Assembly: GCA_964466965.1 (NCBI GenBank)
Contig: CAYXPZ010000064.1
Coordinates: 1 to 12,197, forward strand
DNA length: 12,197 nucleotides
DNA from: Dichotomicrobium sp964466965
GTDB taxonomy: Bacteria > Pseudomonadota > Alphaproteobacteria > Rhizobiales > Rhodomicrobiaceae
Direction of reading: 5' to 3'
Below the pieces are notes generated by a model. The model was given only the letters and a program-made list of their open reading frames with translations. It was not told the origin of the DNA and did not search any database. Position 1 is the first letter of the stretch. Each line of letters opens with the position of its first letter. Below, piece by piece: positions 1 to 6,999 of this stretch. A program made the position numbers and the translations under genes.

Positions 1-768
1 GTATTCATAGCGCGCGTGCAGCGCCGAGAGCTTCACCGAGATGCCGGGATTGTCCGCGACATCGCCCGTGCAGTGCGGCGCCAGCCGGCTGATGGCGTCG
101 GCATAAGACAGGTGATATTTGCGCGCGTCGGCATCGGTTCGCGCCGCCTCGCCGAGCATGTCGTAGGAGTAGGTGTAGCCCTCGGCTTCCCAGTGCTTGG
201 CGCGGGTCAGCGCCTCGTCCATATCGCTGCCCAGCACGAAGGTGCGGCCCATCTCGCGCATGGCCTGCTCGACGGCCGTGCGCACCACCGGCTCGCCCAG
301 CCGGCGCACCATGCCGCGCAGTACGCCAGCAAGACCCTCGTCGCGATCGGAGACCACCTGCCCGGTCATCATCAGCGCCCAGGTGGAGGCATTCACCAGC
401 GTCGAGCTGGAGCGGTTCAGATGTGCGGACCACTCGCCGCCGGCCACCTTGTCGCGGATCAGCGCGTCGATCGTCCGGTCATCCGGCACGCGCAGCACCG
501 CCTCGGCAAGGCACATCAGCGCGATGCCTTCGCGTGTGCTGAGGCCGTATTCGCTGAGGAACTGCTCCATCATGCTGGGCCGGGCATCCGTGCGGATCCG
601 GCGCACGAGATTGGCGGCTCGCTCGGTGATGTGCACGCGCTGATCGGGCGAGAGCGCGGCGGTGTCGATCATCTCGGGCACGAGCCCGGCTTCATCTGCG
701 CGGATGTGATCGCGGATACGCTGGCGCAGCGCGGTCAACGGCTCGGGGCGCGGTCGAGGTTTCATCAT
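1..768 (-). CDS. putA: Bifunctional proline dehydrogenase / P5C dehydrogenase PutA (N-terminal part, cut by window edge)
   Basis: PutA oxidises proline to pyrroline-5-carboxylate with FAD and then to glutamate with NAD, feeding electrons to the quinone pool at the membrane. Only the first 256 codons are present; the frame is open through base 1. Family hallmarks in the translation are SEYGLSTREGIALMCLAEA (residues 72-90), GRTFVLG (174-180), GYTYSYDMLGEAA (197-209) and ISVKLSALHARYE (243-255). The last two are the first strands of the proline dehydrogenase barrel; K246 should be the conserved active-site lysine. The protein starts directly with the arm/alpha region: there is no room for the ribbon-helix-helix DNA-binding domain of E. 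coli PutA, so this is the purely enzymatic type and cannot repress its own gene. Start: ATG at 768, with a second ATG at 765; the ribosome site is weak. hemN ends 67 bases upstream on the same strand, so co-transcription is possible. Confidence 0.95.
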   Translation of the reverse strand, partial: MMKPRPRPEPLTALRQRIRDHIRADEAGLVPEMIDTAALSPDQRVHITERAANLVRRIRTDARPSMMEQFLSEYGLSTREGIALMCLAEAVLRVPDDRTIDALIRDKVAGGEWSAHLNRSSSTLVNASTWALMMTGQVVSDRDEGLAGVLRGMVRRLGEPVVRTAVEQAMREMGRTFVLGSDMDEALTRAKHWEAEGYTYSYDMLGEAARTDADARKYHLSYADAISRLAPHCTGDVADNPGISVKLSALHARYEY

Positions 769-835
769 GCCTGGAAGGCTAGCATATCGTCGCGCGCGGA
801 CAAGGATTCCGGCTTCGCGACGCAGTCCGAATCGG

Positions 836-2188
836 TCACACGGTTGCGTGGCGCTTCACCGCACCCTGACCGGCGAGGTAGACGTCGAACGCAGCGGCGA
901 CAACGCGGGCAAGCGCCCGCCCTTGGGCGGTAATGTGGACTTGGGCCCCATCGATTCGCGCCAGCCCATCCGCCTCCAGCGGCTTAAGGCGTTCAAAATC
1001 GGCCGCAAAATCATCTTGCGACAGGCCGAAGCGCAGCCCGATCGCTTCCAGATCGACCGCGAAATCGCACATGAGCCGCTCGATCACCGCGCGCCGCCAG
1101 ATGTCCTCCGCGCTCAAGTTCAGCCCCTTGGCGACCGGCAGCGCGCCCGCGTCTATGGCCTTCAAATAATCGTTGGTCTGCACGGTGTTCTGAGCGTAGC
1201 CCTGGGGCAGCGCGGAGATCGAGCTTGCGCCCAATCCGATCAGCGCGTCGGCCTGATCCGTCGTGTAGCCCTGGAAGTTGCGCCGCAGCCGGCCGTTGCG
1301 GGCCGCTACAGCCAGATCATCATCGGGCCGCGCGAAATGGTCGATGCCAATCGCCTCATAGCCCAGCGCCTCAAGCTGCTCGCCGGCCTGCGCGGCCATC
1401 TCGAAGCGGGTCTCGCCGCTGGGCAGCGCATGTTCGTCGATCTTGCGCTGGTTCTTCGCCATCCACGGCACATGCGCGTAGCCGAACACCGCAATGCGGG
1501 CGGGATCGAGCGACACCGCCTGGGCGACCGTATCCGCGAGCATGTCCGGCGTCTGGTGCGGCAGGCCATACATCAGGTCGAAATTGAGCGCTTCGATGCC
1601 GCGTGTGCGCAGCCAGCCGCAGACCTGTGCGACCGTTTCGAAGGGTTGCACGCGGTTGATGGCCTTTTGCACCTGGGGGTCGAACTCCTGCACCCCGAGG
1701 CTGGCGCGGTTGCAGCCCATCGCGGCCAGCGCGTCTGCGGTTTCCTGGTCGAGCGTGCGCGGGTCGATCTCGACAGCGATTTCGGCATCTTCGGAGATGT
1801 CGAAGCGCTCCCGGATCGCCGTATCCACACGGGCAAAGTCTGCCGGCGAGAGCGTCGTCGGCGTGCCGCCGCCCCAGTGGATATGCGTCAGCGTCTGGCG
1901 GTGGCCGAGCGCGTCGGCGCGCATGTGAATTTCGCTGATCAGCCGTTCGACATAAGCTGCCACCGGGTCATACCGCGCGATAAGCCGCATGTTGCAGCCG
2001 CAGTACCAGCACATGCGCGCGCAGAACGGGATATGCAGATAAAGCGACACGCTGGAGCCGGGCGGCACGTCCGCAAGCCAGGCGCTCACTCGCTCCGCGC
2101 CAACATCAACCGAGAAATGCGGAGCGGTGGGATAGCTGGTGTAGCGCGGCACGCGCGCGGCGAGATACTTCCGGACGGCTTGCATCAT
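836..2188 (-). CDS. hemN: Oxygen-independent coproporphyrinogen III dehydrogenase (radical SAM)
   Basis: Converts coproporphyrinogen III to protoporphyrinogen IX in the cytoplasm without oxygen, using S-adenosylmethionine and a [4Fe-4S] cluster, so that haem synthesis continues when oxygen is low. The 450-residue length fits HemN (E. coli about 457). The N-terminus carries RYTSYPTAPHF; the cluster motif CARMCWYCGC (CxxxCxxC plus the extra cysteine) follows at about residues 56-65; then HWGGGTPTTLS (SAM binding), SLGVQEFDPQVQ, NFDLMYGLPHQT and RNFQGYTTDQADALIGLGASSIS. The last motif separates true HemN from HemW-type paralogues. Start: ATG at 2188, six bases after a strong GGAGGAG; an adjacent ATG at 2185 is also possible. 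An FNR/FixK-type box lies 57 bases upstream, as expected for a gene induced at low oxygen. putA follows on the same strand. Confidence 0.96.
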   Translation of the reverse strand: MMQAVRKYLAARVPRYTSYPTAPHFSVDVGAERVSAWLADVPPGSSVSLYLHIPFCARMCWYCGCNMRLIARYDPVAAYVERLISEIHMRADALGHRQTLTHIHWGGGTPTTLSPADFARVDTAIRERFDISEDAEIAVEIDPRTLDQETADALAAMGCNRASLGVQEFDPQVQKAINRVQPFETVAQVCGWLRTRGIEALNFDLMYGLPHQTPDMLADTVAQAVSLDPARIAVFGYAHVPWMAKNQRKIDEHALPSGETRFEMAAQAGEQLEALGYEAIGIDHFARPDDDLAVAARNGRLRRNFQGYTTDQADALIGLGASSISALPQGYAQNTVQTNDYLKAIDAGALPVAKGLNLSAEDIWRRAVIERLMCDFAVDLEAIGLRFGLSQDDFAADFERLKPLEADGLARIDGAQVHITAQGRALARVVAAAFDVYLAGQGAVKRHATV

Positions 2189-2194
2189 GTCTCA

Positions 2195-2201
2195 CTCCTC
2201 C
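2195..2201 (-). promoter_or_regulatory. Ribosome binding site of hemN
   Basis: GGAGGAG on the minus strand, six bases before ATG 2188 and nine before ATG 2185. It supports a start at this double ATG, with the first ATG slightly better spaced. Confidence 0.8.
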
Positions 2202-2245
2202 GCCTGACGCCCAAGGCAGTCAACCCAACTTGACACTTGGACGCT

Positions 2246-2259
2246 TTGACCTGGATCAA
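2246..2259. promoter_or_regulatory. FNR/FixK/Anr-type operator in the hemN-fasciclin divergent region
   Basis: The sequence TTGAC-CTGG-ATCAA on the plus strand (TTGAT-CCAG-GTCAA on the minus strand) is a perfect match to TTGAY-N4-RTCAA, the site of FNR-family activators. Its centre is about 64 bases before the hemN start codon. If the box were at -41.5, as in class II FNR promoters, the hemN transcript would start near 2211. That leaves a short leader containing the GGAGGAG, with TTGACT on the minus strand in the -10 place. FNR-type control of hemN is well established in alphaproteobacteria. The same box is 135 bases upstream of the divergent fasciclin gene. A TTGACA at 2230-2235 could be a -35 for that gene, with its -10 inside the box, but the -10 match is poor, so control of that gene is conjecture. 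Confidence 0.75.
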
Positions 2260-2384
2260 ATTTGCCGCCGGGGGCGTTCGCTTTGTCCAGATGTGATCCG
2301 CCAGGTTGTCGCATGCGTTGCCTTGACGTCCCACGCAAACAGTTTCCGGCGGGCGCATGGCTCGTCGGTGTTTCGATCTCATGA

Positions 2385-2390
2385 AAGGAG
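2385..2390 (+). promoter_or_regulatory. Ribosome binding site of the fasciclin gene
   Basis: AAGGAG lies four bases before ATG 2395 and seven before ATG 2398. It rules out the upstream in-frame TTG at 2230 as the start; spacing slightly favours ATG 2398, giving a protein one residue shorter. Confidence 0.75.
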
Positions 2391-2394
2391 AGTA

Positions 2395-2892
2395 ATGATG
2401 CGTAAGGTATTGATGAGCGCGGTTGCCGCGCTGTTTATCGGTACATCAGCTCCTGCGAATGCGGCCAATATCGTTGAAACCGCGCAGCAGGCAGGTCAAT
2501 TCGAGACGCTCATCGCCGCGGCGCAGGCGGCCGGTTTGGCTGGCGCGCTGGCTGAAGGCGACAATCTCACGGTGTTCGCACCCACCGATGACGCATTCGA
2601 CGCGCTTCCAGCCGGCACGGTCGAAGACCTGCTGAAGCCGGAAAACAAGGACAAGCTTACGGCGATCCTGTCATATCACGTGCTGCCGCGCGAACTGACC
2701 TCCAACATGCTGCCGGGTCGGCGCATTCATGTGTCGACGATCAAGCAAGGCGGCGACGACATGCTGGCTGTCGAAAAGTCGGCGCGGACCCAGGCTGTGA
2801 CCGTCGATGGCGCGAATGTCGTTCAGGCCGACATCCAAGCGGATAACGGTGTGATCCACGTCATCGATAAGGTAATGCTTCCCTCCGACTGA
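2395..2892 (+). CDS. Secreted fasciclin (FAS1) domain protein
   Basis: A 165-residue protein with a signal peptide (charged MMRK, hydrophobic stretch 5-18, probable cleavage after ANA at 21-23) and one complete FAS1 domain filling the rest. The FAS1 landmarks are in order: the H1 box LTVFAPTDDAF (58-68), the YH motif ILSYHVLP (91-98) and the H2 box NGVIHVIDKVMLP (151-163). FAS1 proteins are adhesion or matrix-type proteins; bacterial single-domain members are exported and their ligands are mostly unknown, so no specific role is claimed. There are no cysteines and no lipobox, so it should be soluble in the periplasm or outside the cell. It is divergent from hemN, shares the region with the FNR-type box, and is followed after 10 bases by a strong hairpin. 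Start chosen at ATG 2395 (alternative 2398). Confidence 0.93.
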   Translation: MMRKVLMSAVAALFIGTSAPANAANIVETAQQAGQFETLIAAAQAAGLAGALAEGDNLTVFAPTDDAFDALPAGTVEDLLKPENKDKLTAILSYHVLPRELTSNMLPGRRIHVSTIKQGGDDMLAVEKSARTQAVTVDGANVVQADIQADNGVIHVIDKVMLPSD

Positions 2893-2902
2893 TCATAACA
2901 AC

Positions 2903-2938
2903 TGGCGGCGCCGCGCCTACACAGGTGCGGTGTCGCCA
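2903..2938 (+). terminator. Terminator-like hairpin after the fasciclin gene, overlapping the DUF502 3' end
   Basis: Bases 2903-2917 and 2924-2938 pair over 15 consecutive positions around the six-base loop TACACA. As plus-strand RNA, three of the pairs are G-U wobbles; as minus-strand RNA those become C-A mismatches, so the fold suits the fasciclin transcript. What follows is only moderately U-rich (TGCTTCTTC), not a clean U tract, so termination strength is uncertain. The downstream arm lies in the last codons of the convergent DUF502 gene, whose stop codon sits at 2917-2919. Confidence 0.6.
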
Positions 2939-3777
2939 TGCTTCTTCGCCGGCTCAGCTTGGCTCTCGTGGCCAGCCCGGCGCGACGCCGCCTCGATGCG
3001 CTCCGCGGCGTCTTCCATTGCCTCTGCGTAGTCCGGCACGACCAACCCAGCAGAGATGATCAGCTTCGCTGCTTCCTCAACGCTCATATCGAGCATTTTA
3101 ATGTCGCGTTCCGGGACGAACAGCAGAAAGCCCGACGTTGGGTTCGGTGTTGTAGGCAAGAACACGCTGATCAATTGCTCGGCGCCATGCCGGGCCTGAA
3201 TTTCGCCGCTGGCTTCTGTGGAAATGAAAATGATAGAAAAGATGCCTTTGCGCGGATATTCGATCAGCCCCACGCGCTGGAAGCTGCTGCCGCTTTTTGA
3301 CAGCACGGTCTCAAAGATCTGTTTCAGCGCGCCGTAGACATTGCGCACGATCGGCATTCTGCCGAGCATGAGCTCGCCATAGCCGAGGAGTGTGCGCCCG
3401 AACAGATTTGCCGTCAGCGCGCCGATCAGCATCAGGCCGATGACCGCTACGATCAGCCCGACGCCTGGGATGTCGGGTAGTGCGGAGATGGGGAAGGGCA
3501 GGTCGAACGGCAGATTTCGCTCGATCTCGGCGAGGCTGGGCAGAAGCGGTTTGACCCAGGCATCCACCAGGCCGACGAACCACCAGACGATATAAATGGT
3601 GATGCTGACCGGGCCGACGATAATCAGGCCGGTGAACAGGTAGTTCCGCAGTCGCGTGCCAATGCGGTGGCTGTCTTCGGTTTTACGGCCTACGAAGACC
3701 CGCGCGAAACTGGTGCGGCGTCTGCGCGATGGCTGCGGCCCGTCGCCGGGTGGTTCTTGCTGGTGTGTTCCGCTCAT
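2917..3777 (-). CDS. DUF502 family inner-membrane protein
   Basis: A 286-residue integral membrane protein of the DUF502 family, whose biochemical role is unknown to me. A basic, proline-rich cytoplasmic N-terminus (1-44, with RRRR at 18-21) precedes a first membrane segment at about 46-70 and a second at about 104-125. The family signatures MPIVRNVYGALKQIFETVLS (141-160), VFLPTTPNPTSGFLLFVPE (205-223) and DMSVEEAAKLIISAG (230-244) are all present. The C-terminal 30 residues are charged and probably disordered. The start ATG at 3777 has GAGG a few bases upstream. From memory, the family often sits beside glmS/glmU and recG in alphaproteobacteria, which fits here. It lies 118 bases downstream of the SPOR gene on the same strand, but a rho-independent terminator lies in that gap, so it probably has its own promoter. 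It converges on the fasciclin gene. Confidence 0.9.
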   Translation of the reverse strand: MSGTHQQEPPGDGPQPSRRRRTSFARVFVGRKTEDSHRIGTRLRNYLFTGLIIVGPVSITIYIVWWFVGLVDAWVKPLLPSLAEIERNLPFDLPFPISALPDIPGVGLIVAVIGLMLIGALTANLFGRTLLGYGELMLGRMPIVRNVYGALKQIFETVLSKSGSSFQRVGLIEYPRKGIFSIIFISTEASGEIQARHGAEQLISVFLPTTPNPTSGFLLFVPERDIKMLDMSVEEAAKLIISAGLVVPDYAEAMEDAAERIEAASRRAGHESQAEPAKKHGDTAPV

Positions 3778-3841
3778 GCCTCGTTACTCGCGCAGACCAA
3801 AAGGTTCAGCGGCACCCTATTCGCATTAAGTTAGAATATCA

Positions 3842-3867
3842 GAAAAATGCGCAACCTGCAGGCGCAT
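3842..3867 (-). terminator. Rho-independent terminator of the glmU-glmS-SPOR gene block
   Basis: On the minus strand ATGCGC (3867-3862) pairs perfectly with GCGCAT (3852-3847) around a nine-base loop, and the descending arm runs straight into a T5 tract. It begins 29 bases after the SPOR-protein stop codon. It is oriented to end transcripts from glmU/glmS/SPOR before the DUF502 gene. Confidence 0.7.
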
Positions 3868-3895
3868 GCTACGCTAGCCGTAACCGCCGCCGGTC

Positions 3896-4903
3896 TCAAC
3901 GGCTTGAGACGACAAGGCAGTCAACGCCCTCGGATTTGAAATTTTGGCACAACGCATTCGCGGCATCTCGCGACGGTTTGGGACCGACCACGATGCGGTA
4001 ATAGGTGTTCCCTTCGTCGGTGTCGGTGCGCACAACGCGAGGGGTTTGGCCCTGAAGTGCGTCGCCGAGCAAGCGGGACAAGCGGCGGACTTCTGATTCA
4101 GCGCCGTCACGGGTGCCAACCGAGGCGATTTGAACCCGGTATCGCCCCGCGTCAGCGGAACTTGAGGTCAAAGCTTGGCTGGTGTCATCCGTGCTGGCGC
4201 TCCACCCCGATGCTGCGGTCGCGGTTTCCGTTCCCTCTGGGTCCGGTGCGTCCGGCTCGTTGGAGCCCCCGAACAAATTGCTGAAGAACGAGCCGATGCC
4301 GCCACTTTCTTCCGGTTGTGTGCCCGCGGATTCGACATCGGTTTGCCAGGCGCCCGCTGCAGGATCGCGGGCGGGCGTCGGCTCGGACGACGCCGTCGGC
4401 TGAGGCGCTGGAGTTGGTGCGTTGGATGTTGCCGGCGCTGCCGGCTCAGGTGCGGTTGACGTCGGGATCGAGGTGGGAATGCTCTCATTCCCTGAGGATG
4501 CCGCGCCGTCCGTTGCGTCCGCCGAGTCGCTCTCGTCTGCCAAACCGAGCGCGGAAAGCGCCGCCTTGCGTCCCGCCACGGCGTCCTTGCGCTGGCTGTC
4601 ATTGAGACCCTGCAGCCATAAAGCCGCATCGAAGTCGGCCAAGGCGTTGGCGTGCCGATCCGATTTGGCATGGACTTGACCGCGCAGCAACATCGCCTTC
4701 GCGGCGGTATCGGGGTCTTCAGGCGCGTCTTCCAGCAGGGCGTTGAGCTGTTTCAGCGCTTCGGTGGTCTCGTCGTCTTGAATGAGCTTATAAATGCTCG
4801 ACAGCTTGCGCAGGTTCTCTTTCGATTGAGCAGCCGCATCGCCCGGCCACCCGACGACGCAGGCCAGTGCAAATACCACGACAATCGATTTGGAAAGGCG
4901 CAT
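3896..4903 (-). CDS. Periplasmic SPOR-domain protein with N-terminal TPR-like region
   Basis: 335 residues. A signal peptide (1-25, cleaved near DAAAQ) is followed by a helical, TPR-like region (about 28-120, including an A-x-LRGQVHAKSDRHANALADFDAAL stretch typical of TPR helices). Next comes a long Pro/Ala/Ser/Thr/Glu-rich linker (about 125-250) with a short GIGSFFSNLFGG patch (202-213), then a C-terminal SPOR domain (255-333) with YRVQIASVGTRDGAE and YYRIVVGPKPSRDAA. SPOR domains bind denuded glycan strands at the division septum, so a periplasmic role in division or cell-wall maintenance is likely; the partner of the TPR-like part is unknown. C319 and C329 could form a disulfide inside the SPOR domain, as known for some SPOR folds. 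The gene lies 100 bases after glmS with no clear terminator between, so it may be read with the amino-sugar genes. A terminator follows it. Confidence 0.88.
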   Translation of the reverse strand: MRLSKSIVVVFALACVVGWPGDAAAQSKENLRKLSSIYKLIQDDETTEALKQLNALLEDAPEDPDTAAKAMLLRGQVHAKSDRHANALADFDAALWLQGLNDSQRKDAVAGRKAALSALGLADESDSADATDGAASSGNESIPTSIPTSTAPEPAAPATSNAPTPAPQPTASSEPTPARDPAAGAWQTDVESAGTQPEESGGIGSFFSNLFGGSNEPDAPDPEGTETATAASGWSASTDDTSQALTSSSADAGRYRVQIASVGTRDGAESEVRRLSRLLGDALQGQTPRVVRTDTDEGNTYYRIVVGPKPSRDAANALCQNFKSEGVDCLVVSSR

Positions 4904-5003
4904 GTGGCTTCCACCCGAAGGACGCTCTGGCTGTCTTTAACAGCGTGTAACATGCTGAGCTACGCAGAGCAGAAAGGCAAGACTGTGACCGGATTCCCAC
5001 AAG

Positions 5004-6824
5004 TTACTCCACGGTCACGGACTTAGCCAGATTCCGCGGTTGGTCGACATCCGTGCCGCGCCAGACCGCCGTGTGGTAGGCCAGCAACTGAACGGGCAAG
5101 GCGTAGAGGATCGGACTGACGAACTCGTGGGCCTCGGGTAACCCGCACTGCGCCATCACCTGGCAATCGGGGGCGTTATCCGCTTCGCTCGTCAGAAGCA
5201 CAATCTGTCCGCCGCGTGCCGCCACCTCCTGCATATTGGAGAGGGTCTTGTCGTGGGTCGGCCCTGGCGGGGCAATCACAATCACCGGAACGCTCTCATC
5301 GATCAGCGCGATCGCGCCGTGCTTAAGTTCGCCCGCGGCGAAGCCCTCAGCATGGATGTATGAAATTTCCTTCAGCTTGAGCGCGCCCTCCAGCGCCAGC
5401 GGATAGTTCACACCGCGCCCGAGATAGAGCATGTCCTGGGCGTGGGAGAGCTGATGCGCGATGTCGGCAAAACGCTGCTCCTGGCGCAGCACCCGCGTCA
5501 TGAGGCGCGGCAGTTCGACCAGCGCGCCGACCAGTTCGTGCTCCAGCGCATCGTCGATGTGTCCGCGCGCCTTTCCGGCCGCGATCGCCAGGCAGGCGAG
5601 CACGGAAAGTTGGCAGGTGAAAGCCTTGGTCGAGGCCACGCCGATTTCCGGCCCGGCCAGCGTCGGCAGCACGACATCCGATTCGCGCGCGATCGACGAA
5701 TGCTGAACATTTACGACAGCCGCGATGTGCTGGCGTTGCTCGCGGCAGTAGCGCAGGCCGGCCAGAGTGTCGGCCGTCTCGCCCGACTGGCTGATCAACA
5801 CCGCCAGGCCATTCTCGGGCAGCGGTGCTTCGCGGTAGCGGAACTCGGATGCGACGTCGATTTCAACCGGAAGCCGCGCATATCGCTCAAACCAGTATTT
5901 GGCCACCAGCCCAGCATAATACGCCGTGCCGCAACCGCATAAGGTGATCCGCGTGAGGGTGGCCAGATCGATGTCCAGGTTAGGAATATCGACGCGCCGC
6001 TGAGCCAGGTCGGCGTAATGCGCAATGGTGTGAGCGATAACTTCGGGTTGCTCATGGATCTCCTTCGCCATGAAATGGCGATAGTTGCCCTTGTCGACCA
6101 TCAGGGCCGAAGCGACGCCTTTCTGGCGGGGACGCTCGACCTCGTCGCCAGCATCATTGTAAATCCGTGCTCCCGCGCGATGAATGAAGGCAATATCTCC
6201 CTCCTCAAGATAGGTGATCTCACCGGTCCAAGGGGCCAGCGCAATGGCATCGGAGCCGAGATACATTTCTCCTTCGCCATGGCCGATTGCTAACGGGCTG
6301 CCTTTGCGCGCAGCGATCATCAGGTCATCATGGCCGGCGAAAATGATGGCCAGCGCGAATGCGCCCTCTAGCTGGCGCAGAACCGCCCGGGTGGCGCCTT
6401 CGGGGCTGCGCCCTTGGGTGATTTCACGGGCCAAAAGATGCGCGATTACCTCGCTGTCGGTCTCGCTCTCAAGGGCGACCCCATCGGTTTCCAGTTCGCG
6501 GCGCAGCACAGCGAAATTCTCGATGATGCCATTATGAACCAGCGACACCGGCCCGGAGACGTGGGGGTGGGCATTGACTTCGGTGGGCGCGCCGTGAGTG
6601 GCCCACCGTGTATGGCCGATGCCGGCTGTGCCGGAGAGTGGCTGGCCCGACAGCACGGTTTGCAAGGCGTCGAGCTTGCCCGGCGCGCGCCGCCGGTCGA
6701 TGCGGCCGTTTTCGACTGTCGCAATGCCCGCCGAATCGTAGCCGCGATATTCCAGCCGGCGCAGCGCCTCGAGCAGGGGTTCGGCAACCGGTTTGGCCCC
6801 AAGGATACCCACGATTCCGCACAT
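5004..6824 (-). CDS. glmS: Glutamine--fructose-6-phosphate aminotransferase (isomerizing)
   Basis: Makes glucosamine-6-phosphate from fructose-6-phosphate and glutamine, the entry step to UDP-GlcNAc for peptidoglycan and lipopolysaccharide. The product is 606 residues (E. coli 609). The class II glutaminase domain begins with MCGIVGILG, whose cysteine becomes the N-terminal nucleophile, followed by RRLEYRGYDSAG, GIGHTRWATHG, NAHPH and HNGIIENF. Two SIS sugar-isomerase domains follow, with CGCGTAYYAG, SQSGETADT and STKAFT in the first; the protein ends with the invariant DQPRNLAKSVTVE. The start is set at ATG 6824, not the in-frame GTG at 6830: the nucleophilic cysteine must directly follow the initiator Met, and GGAGGG lies eight bases before 6824. 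glmU is 175 bases upstream on the same strand. I see no ribozyme-like structure; the glmS riboswitch belongs to Gram-positive bacteria. Confidence 0.97.
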   Translation of the reverse strand: MCGIVGILGAKPVAEPLLEALRRLEYRGYDSAGIATVENGRIDRRRAPGKLDALQTVLSGQPLSGTAGIGHTRWATHGAPTEVNAHPHVSGPVSLVHNGIIENFAVLRRELETDGVALESETDSEVIAHLLAREITQGRSPEGATRAVLRQLEGAFALAIIFAGHDDLMIAARKGSPLAIGHGEGEMYLGSDAIALAPWTGEITYLEEGDIAFIHRAGARIYNDAGDEVERPRQKGVASALMVDKGNYRHFMAKEIHEQPEVIAHTIAHYADLAQRRVDIPNLDIDLATLTRITLCGCGTAYYAGLVAKYWFERYARLPVEIDVASEFRYREAPLPENGLAVLISQSGETADTLAGLRYCREQRQHIAAVVNVQHSSIARESDVVLPTLAGPEIGVASTKAFTCQLSVLACLAIAAGKARGHIDDALEHELVGALVELPRLMTRVLRQEQRFADIAHQLSHAQDMLYLGRGVNYPLALEGALKLKEISYIHAEGFAAGELKHGAIALIDESVPVIVIAPPGPTHDKTLSNMQEVAARGGQIVLLTSEADNAPDCQVMAQCGLPEAHEFVSPILYALPVQLLAYHTAVWRGTDVDQPRNLAKSVTVE

Positions 6825-6832
6825 CGGCACGT

Positions 6833-6838
6833 CCCTCC
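6833..6838 (-). promoter_or_regulatory. Ribosome binding site that fixes the glmS start
   Basis: GGAGGG on the minus strand is eight bases from ATG 6824 but only two from the in-frame GTG at 6830. It therefore selects the ATG that leaves Cys at the mature N-terminus. Confidence 0.8.
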
Positions 6839-6999
6839 AATGGTGTGTTCAGCCGCGCAGCACGGTCTATGACTGTCGGTTGGACGCCAACAGATAACGC
6901 TTGCGGCTTGAAGATTTGTTAGAATTGGATTGAGGAGGTAGCGAAAATCGCCCGTGCGGCCAAATCAAAGCGCGTTACAGCTGGTTTCATGGCTAGCGC

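Noticed and set aside
16..933. A 305-codon open frame on the plus strand at the left edge
   Set aside because: It lies opposite the clear putA reading frame and the hemN 3' end, and reads as the low-information complement of them.
767..2233. A 488-codon open frame on the plus strand opposite hemN
   Set aside because: hemN on the minus strand is certain from its CxxxCxxC and other motifs. The antisense frame has no recognisable domains, and its Arg/Ala/His-rich composition is what the complement of GC-rich codons gives.
2323..2339. A second FNR-type box (TTGAC at 2323-2327)
   Set aside because: Only the left half matches; the expected ATCAA half is absent at the right spacing.
2230..2394. 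N-terminal extension of the fasciclin protein from TTG 2230
   Set aside because: It would bury the signal peptide inside the protein; the strong AAGGAG sits just before ATG 2395/2398.
6825..6830. GTG at 6830 as the glmS start
   Set aside because: It would put two residues before the Met-Cys, blocking the N-terminal nucleophile, and it is only two bases from the GGAGGG.
6825..6999. A glmS ribozyme/riboswitch or intrinsic terminator between glmU and glmS
   Set aside because: I found only a 5-bp GTTGG/CCAAC stem (6879-6891) and no T tract. The glmS ribozyme is not expected outside Gram-positive groups.
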